From Martinezella hainanensis (GTDB lineage Bacteria; Pseudomonadota; Alphaproteobacteria; Rhizobiales; Rhizobiaceae), in the NCBI RefSeq assembly GCF_900094555.1, contig NZ_FMAC01000010.1, forward strand, positions 124,001 to 188,000: a stretch of DNA of 64,000 bases, written 5' to 3'. The notes beneath the pieces are model-generated. The model was not told where the DNA came from and searched no databases. It was given only the letters and a program-made list of their open reading frames with translations. The stretch's first letter is position 1. Every line of letters starts with the position of its first letter. A program made the position numbers and the translations under genes. Below are positions 26,185-34,606 of this stretch, in pieces.

Positions 26185-27068
26185 GCAACAAGGTGGCGCT
26201 GATCGGCGCAGGCGCAATGGGCGGCGCGATCGGCGCCCGCCTGGCGGAGACCGGCAACCAGTTGACGGTTTTCGATCTCGACAAGGATAAGGTTGCGGTT
26301 TTGACCGCAAAAGGCGCCACGGCTGCCGCTAGTGCGGCCGCGGCAGCCGCCGTTTCCGATTTCGTCGTCCTCAGCCTCAATTCCCCGAAAATCGTCCATG
26401 CCGCGGTATTCGGGCCTGAAGGTGTTGCCGCGGGCGCAAGAGCAGGCACGCTGATCATCGATATGTCGTCGATCGATCCCGATGCGACGAAGGCGCTATC
26501 GATCGAAGCGGCGGAAAGGGGATTGCGCTGGGTGGACAGCCCACTTTCCGGTGGGGCGCCGAAGGCCCTGATCGGACAGTTGACCCTAATGGCCGGCGGC
26601 AGCGAGCAGGATGTCGCGGACGCGCATCAGGTTCTGCGCCATGTGGCATCGAACTACACCCATATGGGTCCCGTCGGTGCAGGTCAGACCACGAAGCTCA
26701 TCAATCAAGTTCTTTGCGCGTTGAATTTTCTTGCCGTCGCGGAAGCCACGCAACTGGCGCTCGACGCGGGCGTCGATGCCGCGAAAATCCCGCAGGCGCT
26801 GAAGGGTGGGCGGGCCGACAGCGCCATTCTGCAGGAATATATGCCGCGCTATGTCGCTAAGGATTATCGCCGCACCGGCCGGATCGACAATATGGTCAAG
26901 GATCTGAACGGCGCTCAGGATCTCGCCCGCAGGACCAATACCGCCATGCCGCTGACGGCTGTCTGTGCGGAGATACACCGCATGCTGACGGCATCGGGGC
27001 TCGGTGGTGAAGACCAGGCAGCACTGATGGAATTCTTCAAAGGGCCGAACAAGGAGATCGCCGGATGA
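26181..27068 (+). CDS. NAD(P)-dependent beta-hydroxyacid dehydrogenase (6-phosphogluconate/3-hydroxyisobutyrate type)
   Basis: 295 residues of the beta-hydroxyacid dehydrogenase family. N-terminal Rossmann motif VALIGAGAMGGAIGARLAE, substrate motif DSPLSGGAPKALIGQLT, catalytic Lys in GQTTKLINQVLCAL. Too short and with the wrong C-terminus for 6-phosphogluconate dehydrogenase itself; candidates are tartronate semialdehyde reductase, L-threonate-type or 3-hydroxyisobutyrate dehydrogenases. Coupled to gluconokinase by a 4-bp overlap, so its substrate is presumably a related sugar acid. Confidence 0.85.
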   Translation: MSNKVALIGAGAMGGAIGARLAETGNQLTVFDLDKDKVAVLTAKGATAAASAAAAAAVSDFVVLSLNSPKIVHAAVFGPEGVAAGARAGTLIIDMSSIDPDATKALSIEAAERGLRWVDSPLSGGAPKALIGQLTLMAGGSEQDVADAHQVLRHVASNYTHMGPVGAGQTTKLINQVLCALNFLAVAEATQLALDAGVDAAKIPQALKGGRADSAILQEYMPRYVAKDYRRTGRIDNMVKDLNGAQDLARRTNTAMPLTAVCAEIHRMLTASGLGGEDQAALMEFFKGPNKEIAG

Positions 27069-27397
27069 TTACCCGATACGCATTATTCGAAGGCAAGGTC
27101 AGGGAAGGAGAGGCAGAGGCGTTTCGAACGGCCGTCATGGAAACCATCCTGCCGAAGTGGAAGCAGTTTCCGGGTGCCCTCGACGTGCGAGTGACCTTTG
27201 CCGAGGCGCGCGATGAAGGCGCCCCGGAATTCCCGATGATTTTGGCCGTGAACTATCCGGACATGGCCGCCGTGGAGAAGGCTCTTGCAAGCCCGGTCCG
27301 CACCGAGGCACGCGCGGCGACGGAGGAGGTTCTCTCGCGCTTTTTCGAAGGACGCATCCATCATCATGTGACGTTGGCACATGAGTTCCAGCTATAG
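27065..27397 (+). CDS. small dimeric alpha/beta-barrel protein (EthD/monooxygenase-like)
   Basis: 110 residues, a ferredoxin-like alpha/beta domain with MITRYALFEGKVREG at the start and the hydrophobic pattern of EthD/antibiotic-biosynthesis-monooxygenase-like proteins. No metal site is obvious. It overlaps the previous gene by 4 bp (ATGA), so it is the last gene of the idnO-gntK operon. Its role in sugar-acid use is unknown; isomerase or stress functions are guesses. Confidence 0.7.
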   Translation: MITRYALFEGKVREGEAEAFRTAVMETILPKWKQFPGALDVRVTFAEARDEGAPEFPMILAVNYPDMAAVEKALASPVRTEARAATEEVLSRFFEGRIHHHVTLAHEFQL

Positions 27398-27505
27398 GCC
27401 GCTTCGGCACGGCATTTTCCGGCGCAGGGCAACAAGGCTCCGTGCTCGTTTGGCGGGACATCTTGGAGGGCCTCTTGCCATTCAGGGAAGAGACATATTA
27501 CTCTG

Positions 27506-27521
27506 ATGGTAACGATAACAT
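27506..27521. promoter_or_regulatory. LacI/GntR-type operator, copy 3 (autoregulatory)
   Basis: ATGGTAACGATAACAT differs from the perfect palindrome at two positions. It ends 9 bp before the repressor ATG. TTACTC and TAGGCC, 17 bp apart around it, form a weak promoter like the one at 32360. The very short distance to the start suggests a leaderless or nearly leaderless message. Confidence 0.65.
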
Positions 27522-27530
27522 AGGCCGTTG

Positions 27531-28565
27531 ATGAGTAACGATCGCAAAACGCCCACCATGGCAGATATCGCCCGCGTCATGGGAGTTTCTCCCATGACGG
27601 TGTCACGCGCTTTCAAGGCTGACAGCCTGGTCAGCCCGGAGACCCGCGAGGCGATCCTGCGGACAGCGGAGGAACTGGGCTATGTCTTCGACAGCACGGC
27701 TTCCAACCTGCGTTCGCAAAAGTCCGGCTTTGTCGCCGTTACCATTCCCTCCATCAACAATGCCAACTTCGCAGATACGGTCGGCGGCCTCTCAGACACC
27801 TTGTCCAAGCGGGATATGCAGATCCTGCTTGGCTACACGAACTACAATGTCGAGGAAGAGGAGCGGCTGATCGAACAATTGCTCCGCCGCAAGCCGCAGG
27901 CGATCGTGGTGACCGGTGGCACGCATACCGAACGCGCTCGTAAACTTCTGCAGACTGTAGCGATCCCCGTGATCGAGACCTGGGATATCCCCACCGATCC
28001 GATCGGCCACTATGTCGGCTTCTCCAACAGGGCCGTGATGCGCGATATGGTCGATCATTTCGTCGCACTCGGCTGTCGTCGCATCGCCTTCATCGGCGGC
28101 GATGTCCAGCGGGATTCACGCGGCAGTGAACGCAGACTCGGCTTCATCGCGGCGATGCAGGCGCATGATCTTGATGCATCGAGATTAATCGCAGCCGGAT
28201 CGCCGCCGATCTCGATGCGCGAAGGCGCCAATGCCATGGCGAAGCTGATCGAACTCTATCCCGATACGGAAGCGGTCGTCTGCGTCTCGGATCTTGCCGC
28301 CTACGGCGCGCTCACCGAATGTCGTCGGCTCGCAATTCCCGTGCCCGAGCGCTTTTCCATCGGCGGTTTCGGTAATTATGAGATTGGTGAGGTCTGTGTG
28401 CCGACACTGACGACGATCAACGCGTTCGCGCGTGAAATAGGCGAGCGGACTGCGCAGTTGATCCTGGATATTCTCGATGGCACGCAGCCGGTCCCCGATG
28501 TCAGGATCTTGCCGCAACTGATTGCGCGCGATAGCAGCCGCCGAACGCAGTCTTCTGCCAAATGA
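27531..28565 (+). CDS. LacI family repressor of the idonate/gluconate regulon
   Basis: 344 residues. N-terminal LacI helix-turn-helix and hinge (PTMADIARVMGVSPMTVSRA; STASNLRSQKSGFVAV), then a periplasmic-binding-protein-like effector domain (IPVIETWDIP, RRIAFIGGDV). It resembles GntR-type members that sense gluconate. The four operator copies in the window and its own promoter copy point to it as their repressor, by position. ATG 27531 follows a TTG at 27528; ATG 27558, just before the helix-turn-helix, is a second possibility. Neither has a ribosome site. Confidence 0.9.
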   Translation: MSNDRKTPTMADIARVMGVSPMTVSRAFKADSLVSPETREAILRTAEELGYVFDSTASNLRSQKSGFVAVTIPSINNANFADTVGGLSDTLSKRDMQILLGYTNYNVEEEERLIEQLLRRKPQAIVVTGGTHTERARKLLQTVAIPVIETWDIPTDPIGHYVGFSNRAVMRDMVDHFVALGCRRIAFIGGDVQRDSRGSERRLGFIAAMQAHDLDASRLIAAGSPPISMREGANAMAKLIELYPDTEAVVCVSDLAAYGALTECRRLAIPVPERFSIGGFGNYEIGEVCVPTLTTINAFAREIGERTAQLILDILDGTQPVPDVRILPQLIARDSSRRTQSSAK

Positions 28566-28593
28566 AATGGCACGGCCCGCTGGCCGTGCCATT
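28566..28593. terminator. bidirectional hairpin terminator
   Basis: AATGGCACGGCC (28566-28577), 4-nt loop CGCT, GGCCGTGCCATT (28582-28593): a perfect 12-bp stem directly after the repressor stop and 13 bp from the convergent binding-protein stop. Shared by both convergent units. Confidence 0.7.
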
Positions 28594-28606
28594 CCCGTTG
28601 CAGGGA

Positions 28607-29701
28607 TCACTTGCCCCAGATTTTCTTATATTCGTCCTTGTAACCGTTATCCGGATCGAAGGTGTTCTTCGGGCCGCCATCGGACTGGATATTGTCTGCC
28701 GTCACCACATGCAGCGGCGAGAGATAGCCGGACCACTTTTCGCCGGCGAAGGCCCGGTTGAGTTCGTCGACCAATTGCCAGCCCTGGAGATTGAGCGGCT
28801 CCGCCACAGTGACCTTCTGGTATTGGCCGGCACGGATGCGCTCATAGGCCGATTGCGAGCCGTCGCCGGCTGCGACGTTGATCGGCGCATCGGTGCCACC
28901 CTTGCCGGCCGAGGCAAGCGAAGGACCCATGAAGTCGAAATAGAGGTCGTTGATGGCAAGCGAATGGGTCCAGCTGTCACCGTATTTCTGCAGGAGAGAG
29001 GTGGTGAGCTGCGGCATGCGCTGCGATGTCTCGGCGATCGGCGTATCGACATATTCGAGCACCTTGCCGCCGAGCCTTTCGATCTCCTGCTTCATCCTGT
29101 CCGCCTTGGCGATGGCGATCGCATAGGTGGAGTCGGTGAAAATGATGACACCCGGCTTGCCCTTGGCATCGACGAATGCCCAGTCGGCAGCCGCCTTCGA
29201 GACTTCCATCGCATCGGTGCTGACATTGGCGAAGAGACCGTTCTTATCGTCGGGGCCGATAGTTGGACCGGCATGCCAGGCGACCAACGGAATTTTAGCG
29301 GCCTTTGCCTGTTCCAGCGCCGGAGCCTGCTCGACGGCATCGAAGCCATCGATGATGATGCCGGCAGGCTGCAGTGCTATCGCCTGGCCGAAGGCGGCAG
29401 TGCGTCCGCCGATGGAGCCCGCGCCATCGAGAACTTTTACCTCCCAACCAATCGCCTTTGCCGCTTCCTCGACACCGTTGCTGACGCCGAGAATGCCGCC
29501 GTTCTTGAGATCGCCGGCGAGCACGACGATGGTCTTGCCTGCCTGCGCCTTGGGACCGGTGGTCGGGCCGTCCCATTTGGTGACCGGGGTTGCATATTTG
29601 TCGACGACGGCCTTCGCATCCGCCATCGGATCTGCATAGGCCTGACCGGCGCACAGCACCAGGGCAGCGGTTGTTACCTGCAGGAATTGTCTACGGTTCA
29701 T
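28607..29701 (-). CDS. sugar ABC transporter substrate-binding protein
   Basis: 364 residues with a signal peptide (MNRRQFLQVTTAALVLCAGQ, cleavage near AYA-DP). Type I periplasmic sugar-binding fold (IVVLAGDLKNGGILGVSNGV; LQPAGIIIDGFDAVEQAPAL; INDLYFDFMGPS), of the ribose/xylose-binding type. Third gene of the leftward unit ATPase-permease-binding protein that starts at the operator 32360. The AGGAG-like ribosome site decides ATG 29701. By context the ligand is idonate, a ketogluconate or gluconate; this is inferred. Confidence 0.88.
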   Translation of the reverse strand: MNRRQFLQVTTAALVLCAGQAYADPMADAKAVVDKYATPVTKWDGPTTGPKAQAGKTIVVLAGDLKNGGILGVSNGVEEAAKAIGWEVKVLDGAGSIGGRTAAFGQAIALQPAGIIIDGFDAVEQAPALEQAKAAKIPLVAWHAGPTIGPDDKNGLFANVSTDAMEVSKAAADWAFVDAKGKPGVIIFTDSTYAIAIAKADRMKQEIERLGGKVLEYVDTPIAETSQRMPQLTTSLLQKYGDSWTHSLAINDLYFDFMGPSLASAGKGGTDAPINVAAGDGSQSAYERIRAGQYQKVTVAEPLNLQGWQLVDELNRAFAGEKWSGYLSPLHVVTADNIQSDGGPKNTFDPDNGYKDEYKKIWGK

Positions 29702-29741
29702 GTCTTCTCCTCCCTTTGGACATTCGAACTTCAGATGATCT

Positions 29742-30812
29742 TCATTTCTCCGCCGGCTTGGCGGAAAGTTGTGGTGCTTGGGCAGGGGCCATGCGTCCTG
29801 CATGGCTGCGACGGCGCTGGGCGTAGCCGGCGATGCCGATGGCGACGAGCAAGGTGACGCCGTTGAACAGAGGCTCGACATAGAAGGAGCCGCCGAACTG
29901 CTGGATGCCGGCAATACCAACCGCCAGGATGATGACGCCGATCATCGTGCCCCAAACATTGACACGGCCCGGCTTGATGGTAGTCGATCCAAGGAATGCG
30001 CCAACGAGTGCTGGCAGAAGATATTCAAGCCCGACGCTTGCCTGACCGATGCGCAGCTTGGAGGCAAGCAGCACGCCCGCAATGGCGGCAAGGGTGCCCG
30101 AGGTGACGAAGGCGCCGATGACGAAGCGGCGGACGGGGATACCGTTGAGCGCAGCAGCCTTCGGATTGGCGCCGATCGCGTAGATGTAGCGGCCGATCGG
30201 CAGATATTCCAGCACGATCCACATGACGAAGGCAAGGGCAAGGACATAGATGCCGGTGATCGGCAGGCCGAAGACCATGGTGCCGTTCAGCGCATAAAAT
30301 CCTTGCGGCAACATGCCGACCACCTGCCGTCCGCCCGTATGCCAGAGCGCGATGGCGTAAAGGACCGTGCCCGTGCCAAGCGTTGCGATGAAGCTGTCGA
30401 TCTTGGCGATCTCCACGAGAAGACCATTCAGGAAGCCGGTCAATGCGCCAAGCGCGATGACGATCAAGACGGCGACCGGCCAGGGCAGGCCGAACATCGT
30501 CTGCAGGCTGATTGCGAGCACATGCCACAGCACGATGCCATAGCCGATCGTCAGGTCGATGCGTCCCGCCGCCATCGGGATCATCGCGGCCAGCGACAGG
30601 ATGGCGATGATCGTCTTATCCGAAATGATCGAACGCAGGTTGAGCATCGTCGGGAACGTCTGCGGCAGCAGAATGGAGAAAAGCAGGATCAGGAAGACGG
30701 TCAGGATCACGAGACCGTAGACTGGCAGCAGACGCTGGATCTTCTGGCCGAAGCTCATGGCCGAAAGCTCGGCGCGGGTCGGTTCGAGCGCGTTGGATTC
30801 GATCGATTGCAT
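29742..30812 (-). CDS. sugar ABC transporter permease
   Basis: 356 residues, about ten hydrophobic helices, RbsC/branched-chain type. The family region IPVRRFVIGAFVTSGTLAAI then AGVLLASKLRIGQASVG is present, with GANPKAAALNGI as the ATPase-contact loop. GGAGG lies before ATG 30812. It follows the ATPase gene by 16 bp and precedes the binding-protein gene by 40 bp, so one message encodes the importer. Confidence 0.9.
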   Translation of the reverse strand: MQSIESNALEPTRAELSAMSFGQKIQRLLPVYGLVILTVFLILLFSILLPQTFPTMLNLRSIISDKTIIAILSLAAMIPMAAGRIDLTIGYGIVLWHVLAISLQTMFGLPWPVAVLIVIALGALTGFLNGLLVEIAKIDSFIATLGTGTVLYAIALWHTGGRQVVGMLPQGFYALNGTMVFGLPITGIYVLALAFVMWIVLEYLPIGRYIYAIGANPKAAALNGIPVRRFVIGAFVTSGTLAAIAGVLLASKLRIGQASVGLEYLLPALVGAFLGSTTIKPGRVNVWGTMIGVIILAVGIAGIQQFGGSFYVEPLFNGVTLLVAIGIAGYAQRRRSHAGRMAPAQAPQLSAKPAEK

Positions 30813-30828
30813 GGGTGTTTCCTCCGGT

Positions 30829-32325
30829 TCAGGCCGCTTCTGATGCAGATGCGGCGGCGATGACCGCCGGCGTTGTTAGGTCAGCACCACTGAGTTCGCG
30901 CACGATCCTCCCGCGCGAAAACACCAGGGCACGATGGCAGATATGAGCGATTTCCTCGAAATCGGTGGAGACGACGAGAACGGCGAGGCCCGCCTCGACT
31001 GCCTCGGCGATCAGCCGATAGATGTCGGCCTTGGCGCCAACATCGACGCCGGCTGTGGGGTCCTCGGCGATCAGCAATTTGCGGCCTGTCGCCAACCATC
31101 GTCCCACGACGACCTTCTGCTGATTCCCGCCAGACAGCGCCTCGATGGCAAGGCTTTGATCGTTGGGCCTGAGGCCGACACGGCTGCCGAGCGAATAGGC
31201 GGCCTCCGCTTCGCGGCGCGGGGACAGGAACGAAAACAGGCTTCTGCCGGAAGCACCGGGATTGAGAAAGGTATTTTCGCGCAGGCTGAGCGACATGGCG
31301 ACGGACTCTTCGGTGCGGTCGCGGGCGATCAGCCCGATACCCGAAGCCATCGCGGCGACCGTGCTGGAGAGATCCGGCTCCGACCCATTCAGGCGCACGC
31401 TGCCTTGCGACGGCTCGCAGCCAAACAGGGCGCGTCCGATCAGCTCCTGTCCGGCGCCGCGCAAACCGACAAGACCGAGCAATTCGCCCTGTCGGATATC
31501 GAAGGATACCGGTCCGGCGCCGCGGCAGGAGAGCTCTTTCACCGAAACGATCGCCGGCCCGGCGCTTCTCTCCGCCTTGACGAACAGCTGGTCCGCCTTA
31601 CGCCCGACGATCATGCGGATAAGCTCGTCCGGCGTCGTCTCGGAAACAGGCTTCTGGCCTACCAGGTGACCGTCACGCAACACGGCAACGCGATCGGCAA
31701 TGCGGAAAATCTCGTCGAGACGATGCGAAACATAGATCATGGCCACGCCGCGCTCCTTAAGTGGGCGGATGGCGGCAAAGAGCTTTTCGACTTCATCGGC
31801 GGGCAGGCTGGCTGTGGGTTCATCAAGCACCAGCACATCGGCTTCGACAGCGAGCGCGCGGGCGATTGCGACGAGCGACTTTTCGGTGCGGGTCAGCTCC
31901 TGGACGCGGGTCGATGGATCGAAATCGCAGCCGACGAGCTTCAGCGCCTCGGCGGTACGCCGTTCCGTCGCCCGCCAATCGATCAGTTTGCCGCGCAGAG
32001 AGTAACCCTGTGCAAGCCCGACATTCTCACCCACCGTCATCCATTCGATCAGTCCGAGATCCTGATGGATAAAGGCGACCGGCTGGCGCTGGTTGGGTTG
32101 GGGCGGGCGATGATGATAGGGCTTGCCGCGAAACAGGATCTGCCCGCCGTCCGGCTTGTAGATGCCAGCCAATGTCTTGATGAGCGTCGATTTGCCCGCG
32201 CCATTTTCTCCGAGAAGCGCGAGAATTTCGCCCCGCTGCAGGTCAAGAGATACGTTCGACAGCGCGCGCGTTCCGCCAAATTCCTTGGTGATATCGGAAA
32301 ATTCGAGCAGCTTTTCGTCGTCCAT
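30829..32325 (-). CDS. sugar ABC transporter ATP-binding protein
   Basis: 498 residues with two ABC domains as in RbsA. The first has a full Walker A (LLGENGAGKSTLIKTLAG) and Walker B (VLVLDEPTASLP). The second has the usual degenerate Walker A of this family (GLRGAGQELIGRALFG) but a good signature (LSGGNQQKVVVGRWLATG). GGGAGG precedes ATG 32325. First gene of the importer unit, with the perfect operator copy 34 bp upstream. Confidence 0.92.
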   Translation of the reverse strand: MDDEKLLEFSDITKEFGGTRALSNVSLDLQRGEILALLGENGAGKSTLIKTLAGIYKPDGGQILFRGKPYHHRPPQPNQRQPVAFIHQDLGLIEWMTVGENVGLAQGYSLRGKLIDWRATERRTAEALKLVGCDFDPSTRVQELTRTEKSLVAIARALAVEADVLVLDEPTASLPADEVEKLFAAIRPLKERGVAMIYVSHRLDEIFRIADRVAVLRDGHLVGQKPVSETTPDELIRMIVGRKADQLFVKAERSAGPAIVSVKELSCRGAGPVSFDIRQGELLGLVGLRGAGQELIGRALFGCEPSQGSVRLNGSEPDLSSTVAAMASGIGLIARDRTEESVAMSLSLRENTFLNPGASGRSLFSFLSPRREAEAAYSLGSRVGLRPNDQSLAIEALSGGNQQKVVVGRWLATGRKLLIAEDPTAGVDVGAKADIYRLIAEAVEAGLAVLVVSTDFEEIAHICHRALVFSRGRIVRELSGADLTTPAVIAAASASEAA

Positions 32326-32359
32326 CCTGCTCCTCCCAAAGCTTCGATGGGAAGAGGCT

Positions 32360-32375
32360 ATGTTATCGATAACAT
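32360..32375 (-). promoter_or_regulatory. LacI/GntR-type operator, copy 4, in the importer promoter
   Basis: A perfect ATGTTATCGATAACAT. Reading leftward, TTGACG, a 17-bp spacer holding the operator, and TAGCCT form a promoter for the ABC importer, the same geometry as at 24844. This ties uptake to the same repressor as the enzymes. Confidence 0.85.
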
Positions 32376-32711
32376 TCCGTCAAGAGGCTCAAGGGTTGCC
32401 GAGGAATACGCGACCACTTGGTTCAGACGCATGTGGAAATTTGCGTATTAACCGGGAAGGTGGTTTAGGTATAAAATATATTTCGAGAGATCCGATCATA
32501 TTATGAAATAATATAAGTATAATCAAAATATATACGACTACGATATGCTGATATATCCGTGCGGTTGCAATTGTAATATTTATTGCGATGCGCATTGATT
32601 TTGCTTATCATTCAGAATTATTTCACGCCGGGATGCGGGCGAGGATTTGCTTTCAGGGAAATAATTGAAGTCTGAAAGATGGTCCGCTGATGCAGCACAA
32701 AAGGGGATCAT
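32376..32711. other. A+T-rich intergenic region, no gene seen
   Basis: About 335 bp between the importer promoter and the AraC gene. From 32460 to 32600 it is markedly A+T-rich, with TATA-like runs. No convincing frame, hairpin or repeat was found. It must hold the AraC promoter. Confidence 0.5.
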
Positions 32712-33698
32712 TTGACCTACGCGACGCACTCGGTGTTCAAGGTCGAGAAGGCAGATGCGGAGGAGATGACGGCGCATTATGCGAGAACATTGTTTCCCGC
32801 CATTGTCGAGCCTCTCCATCCACGCGGCACGATTTCGGTAGCGGATCGCCACTACACGATCGGTTCCTGCAGCGTCTGGCGCGGCAAATGCCATTCCGGC
32901 ATGAGCGTCAAGCTGTCCGGCGGTCCCGATGCTTACGGCCTCTATCTGCCGACCGCTGGCAAGATGTTGATCGACGCTGAAGGGCGGCAGCTGGAGTCGC
33001 TGCCAGGCAGGGGGCTGCTGGCCGATATGTCATCTTTTGAACATCTGACATTGTTCGAACAGCGCGGCCACATGGGTATCGCATTCGAAAAGTCGGCCAT
33101 GGTCCGACAGCTTAGCGAATTGCTGGATGCACCGGTTCCGGATGATCTGAAATTTACCGGCCCGGTCGATCTGATGTCGGGGCGAGGGATGCAGATTGCT
33201 GCACTTGGAAATCTGATCTGGCAGGATCTCACGGCAGGCGGCGCAGAACGATCCTCCGCAGCATTCAGCCAATGCCTTTTACAGGCGATGATGATCGCTC
33301 TGCTTGAAACCGTACCGCACAACTATTCAGCGCAATTGCAACGGCCGGCATCGCCGGCCATCCCAAGGCAGTTGAAACGGGCGATGGAATATATGCACGC
33401 CAATGCCGGCGCAGACATCAGGATGGCCGATATTGCCAGGGAAACTGGCACGAGCGTGAGGTCCTTGCAGGCCGCGTTCCAGCAGTTCAAGAACACAACG
33501 CCTCTTGGCTACCTGCGGAATATACGACTGCAGGGCGCACGCAGAACCCTGATGGATTCGGGGCATTCGCGGCTAGTTGCCGACATCGCGCGCGATTGGG
33601 GATTTTCTCACATGGGTCGCTTCGCAGCGCTTTACTATCAATCCTTCGGCGAAATGCCGTCCGAGACCGTCAGGCAGCCTCGGCGAGAGAATAGATAG
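32712..33698 (+). CDS. AraC family transcriptional regulator
   Basis: 328 residues from TTG 32712 (AAGGGG 5 nt before). N-terminal cupin-like AraC-binding domain (AYGLYLPTAGKMLIDAEG) and C-terminal double helix-turn-helix (RMADIARETGTSVRSLQAAF, then ARDWGFSHMGRFAALYYQSF). Typical AraC/XylS activator layout. It is not preceded by the gluconate operator and no target next to it is obvious. The TTG start is chosen because no ATG fits the domain start. Confidence 0.88.
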   Translation: MTYATHSVFKVEKADAEEMTAHYARTLFPAIVEPLHPRGTISVADRHYTIGSCSVWRGKCHSGMSVKLSGGPDAYGLYLPTAGKMLIDAEGRQLESLPGRGLLADMSSFEHLTLFEQRGHMGIAFEKSAMVRQLSELLDAPVPDDLKFTGPVDLMSGRGMQIAALGNLIWQDLTAGGAERSSAAFSQCLLQAMMIALLETVPHNYSAQLQRPASPAIPRQLKRAMEYMHANAGADIRMADIARETGTSVRSLQAAFQQFKNTTPLGYLRNIRLQGARRTLMDSGHSRLVADIARDWGFSHMGRFAALYYQSFGEMPSETVRQPRRENR

Positions 33699-33744
33699 CG
33701 CTGCGATCTGTTTGCGCGAGGAGATTGCTTCGCCGCAGCCAAGC

Positions 33745-34155
33745 CTATTCGCCGACCGCGTTTACGATACGGCAGAGGTTCTTGCTGACGCCCGGCGCCA
33801 CTTGTCCAGCTTGCACGATGAACAGCGCATCGACACGGCTGCCTTTGCCGTTCTTGCGCACGACGACCCGGAGCGTTTGTGGTCTGCCGGAGCCGCTCGT
33901 TTCCTGCTGCGCGGTCAGTGTGCCGAGCTTCTTTTCGACGTTCACGTCGACGAAGCCTTCTGCCAGAACGGCACGGGATACCTTGTCAAAGGCGGCGTTG
34001 GGGTTGATGGAGGGGAAGACCATCCAGGTCTTGTAAGTGATGCCGGTGACGAGCGGCACGCCGCTGCTCTCATAATGATCTGAGCAGGCATCGGCAAACG
34101 CCGGAGTAGCCGAAAGAACCCCAAGCGCCAAGACGCAAGCTATTCTTGTGAGCAT
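33745..34155 (-). CDS. small exported hypothetical protein
   Basis: 136 residues. The signal peptide is MLTRIACVLALGVLSATPAF, cleavage near AFA-DA. The mature domain has two Cys (DACSD and KNLCRIV), likely a disulphide, and regular beta patterns (LRVVVRKNGKGSRVDALFIV). No family recognised. ATG 34155 begins the signal peptide; the longer frame to 34254 has no sense. Convergent with the AraC gene. Confidence 0.65.
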   Translation of the reverse strand: MLTRIACVLALGVLSATPAFADACSDHYESSGVPLVTGITYKTWMVFPSINPNAAFDKVSRAVLAEGFVDVNVEKKLGTLTAQQETSGSGRPQTLRVVVRKNGKGSRVDALFIVQAGQVAPGVSKNLCRIVNAVGE

Positions 34156-34606
34156 GATTATATTGCCTTCTTGCTGCCGCGAAAGACCACAGGATCTTTC
34201 CGGCGATAATCCTACTATTTTGGAGAGAAGCCATCCACTATTAAGAACCCGCATAAGTGGAAGATTTCGACGGAAAAATCATCATTCGTGCCTTGTAGAA
34301 GTGGCATCGGTGGAATTAGGTCGACACGCTCGAATTGCAATGGGGCTTGCGTGTTTTCTTTCCGCATTCTCTATCGCTGCGGTTGCTCGTGATTCGCATT
34401 GCCGCGGATAATTCGGCGCAAAACCGTTTCTCAACCATTGTTGGGGGAGGCGCGTTTTGGTCCTCGGGACTGCAGTCGGTTGCCATTTGGACACAATGGT
34501 AAACAACCGAACTGTCACAATTCATTATTTATTAGGCCCGCATATTGCCTCCCGCCTTGTGGTTGTTATTTCTGCCTAGCTTCTAACATCCGAAGGAGAT
34601 TCCGGA
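34156..34606. promoter_or_regulatory. divergent intergenic region with candidate operator
   Basis: About 450 bp without a supported gene. An inverted repeat TTGCCATT (34480-34487), 7-nt spacer, AATGGTAA (34495-34502) matches at 7 of 8 arm positions and lies about 105 bp before the export lipoprotein gene. It may be an operator. The rest shows nothing I can name. Confidence 0.35.

Noticed and set aside
28760..29857. Rightward gene over the substrate-binding protein
   Set aside because: The minus strand has signal peptide, binding-protein motifs and a good ribosome site.
29769..30863. 364-codon rightward frame over the ABC permease
   Set aside because: Mirror of the permease; composition is full of Asp, Arg, Gln and His without pattern.
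30934..32451. 505-codon rightward frame over the ABC ATPase
   Set aside because: The minus strand carries all ABC motifs; the plus frame has none.
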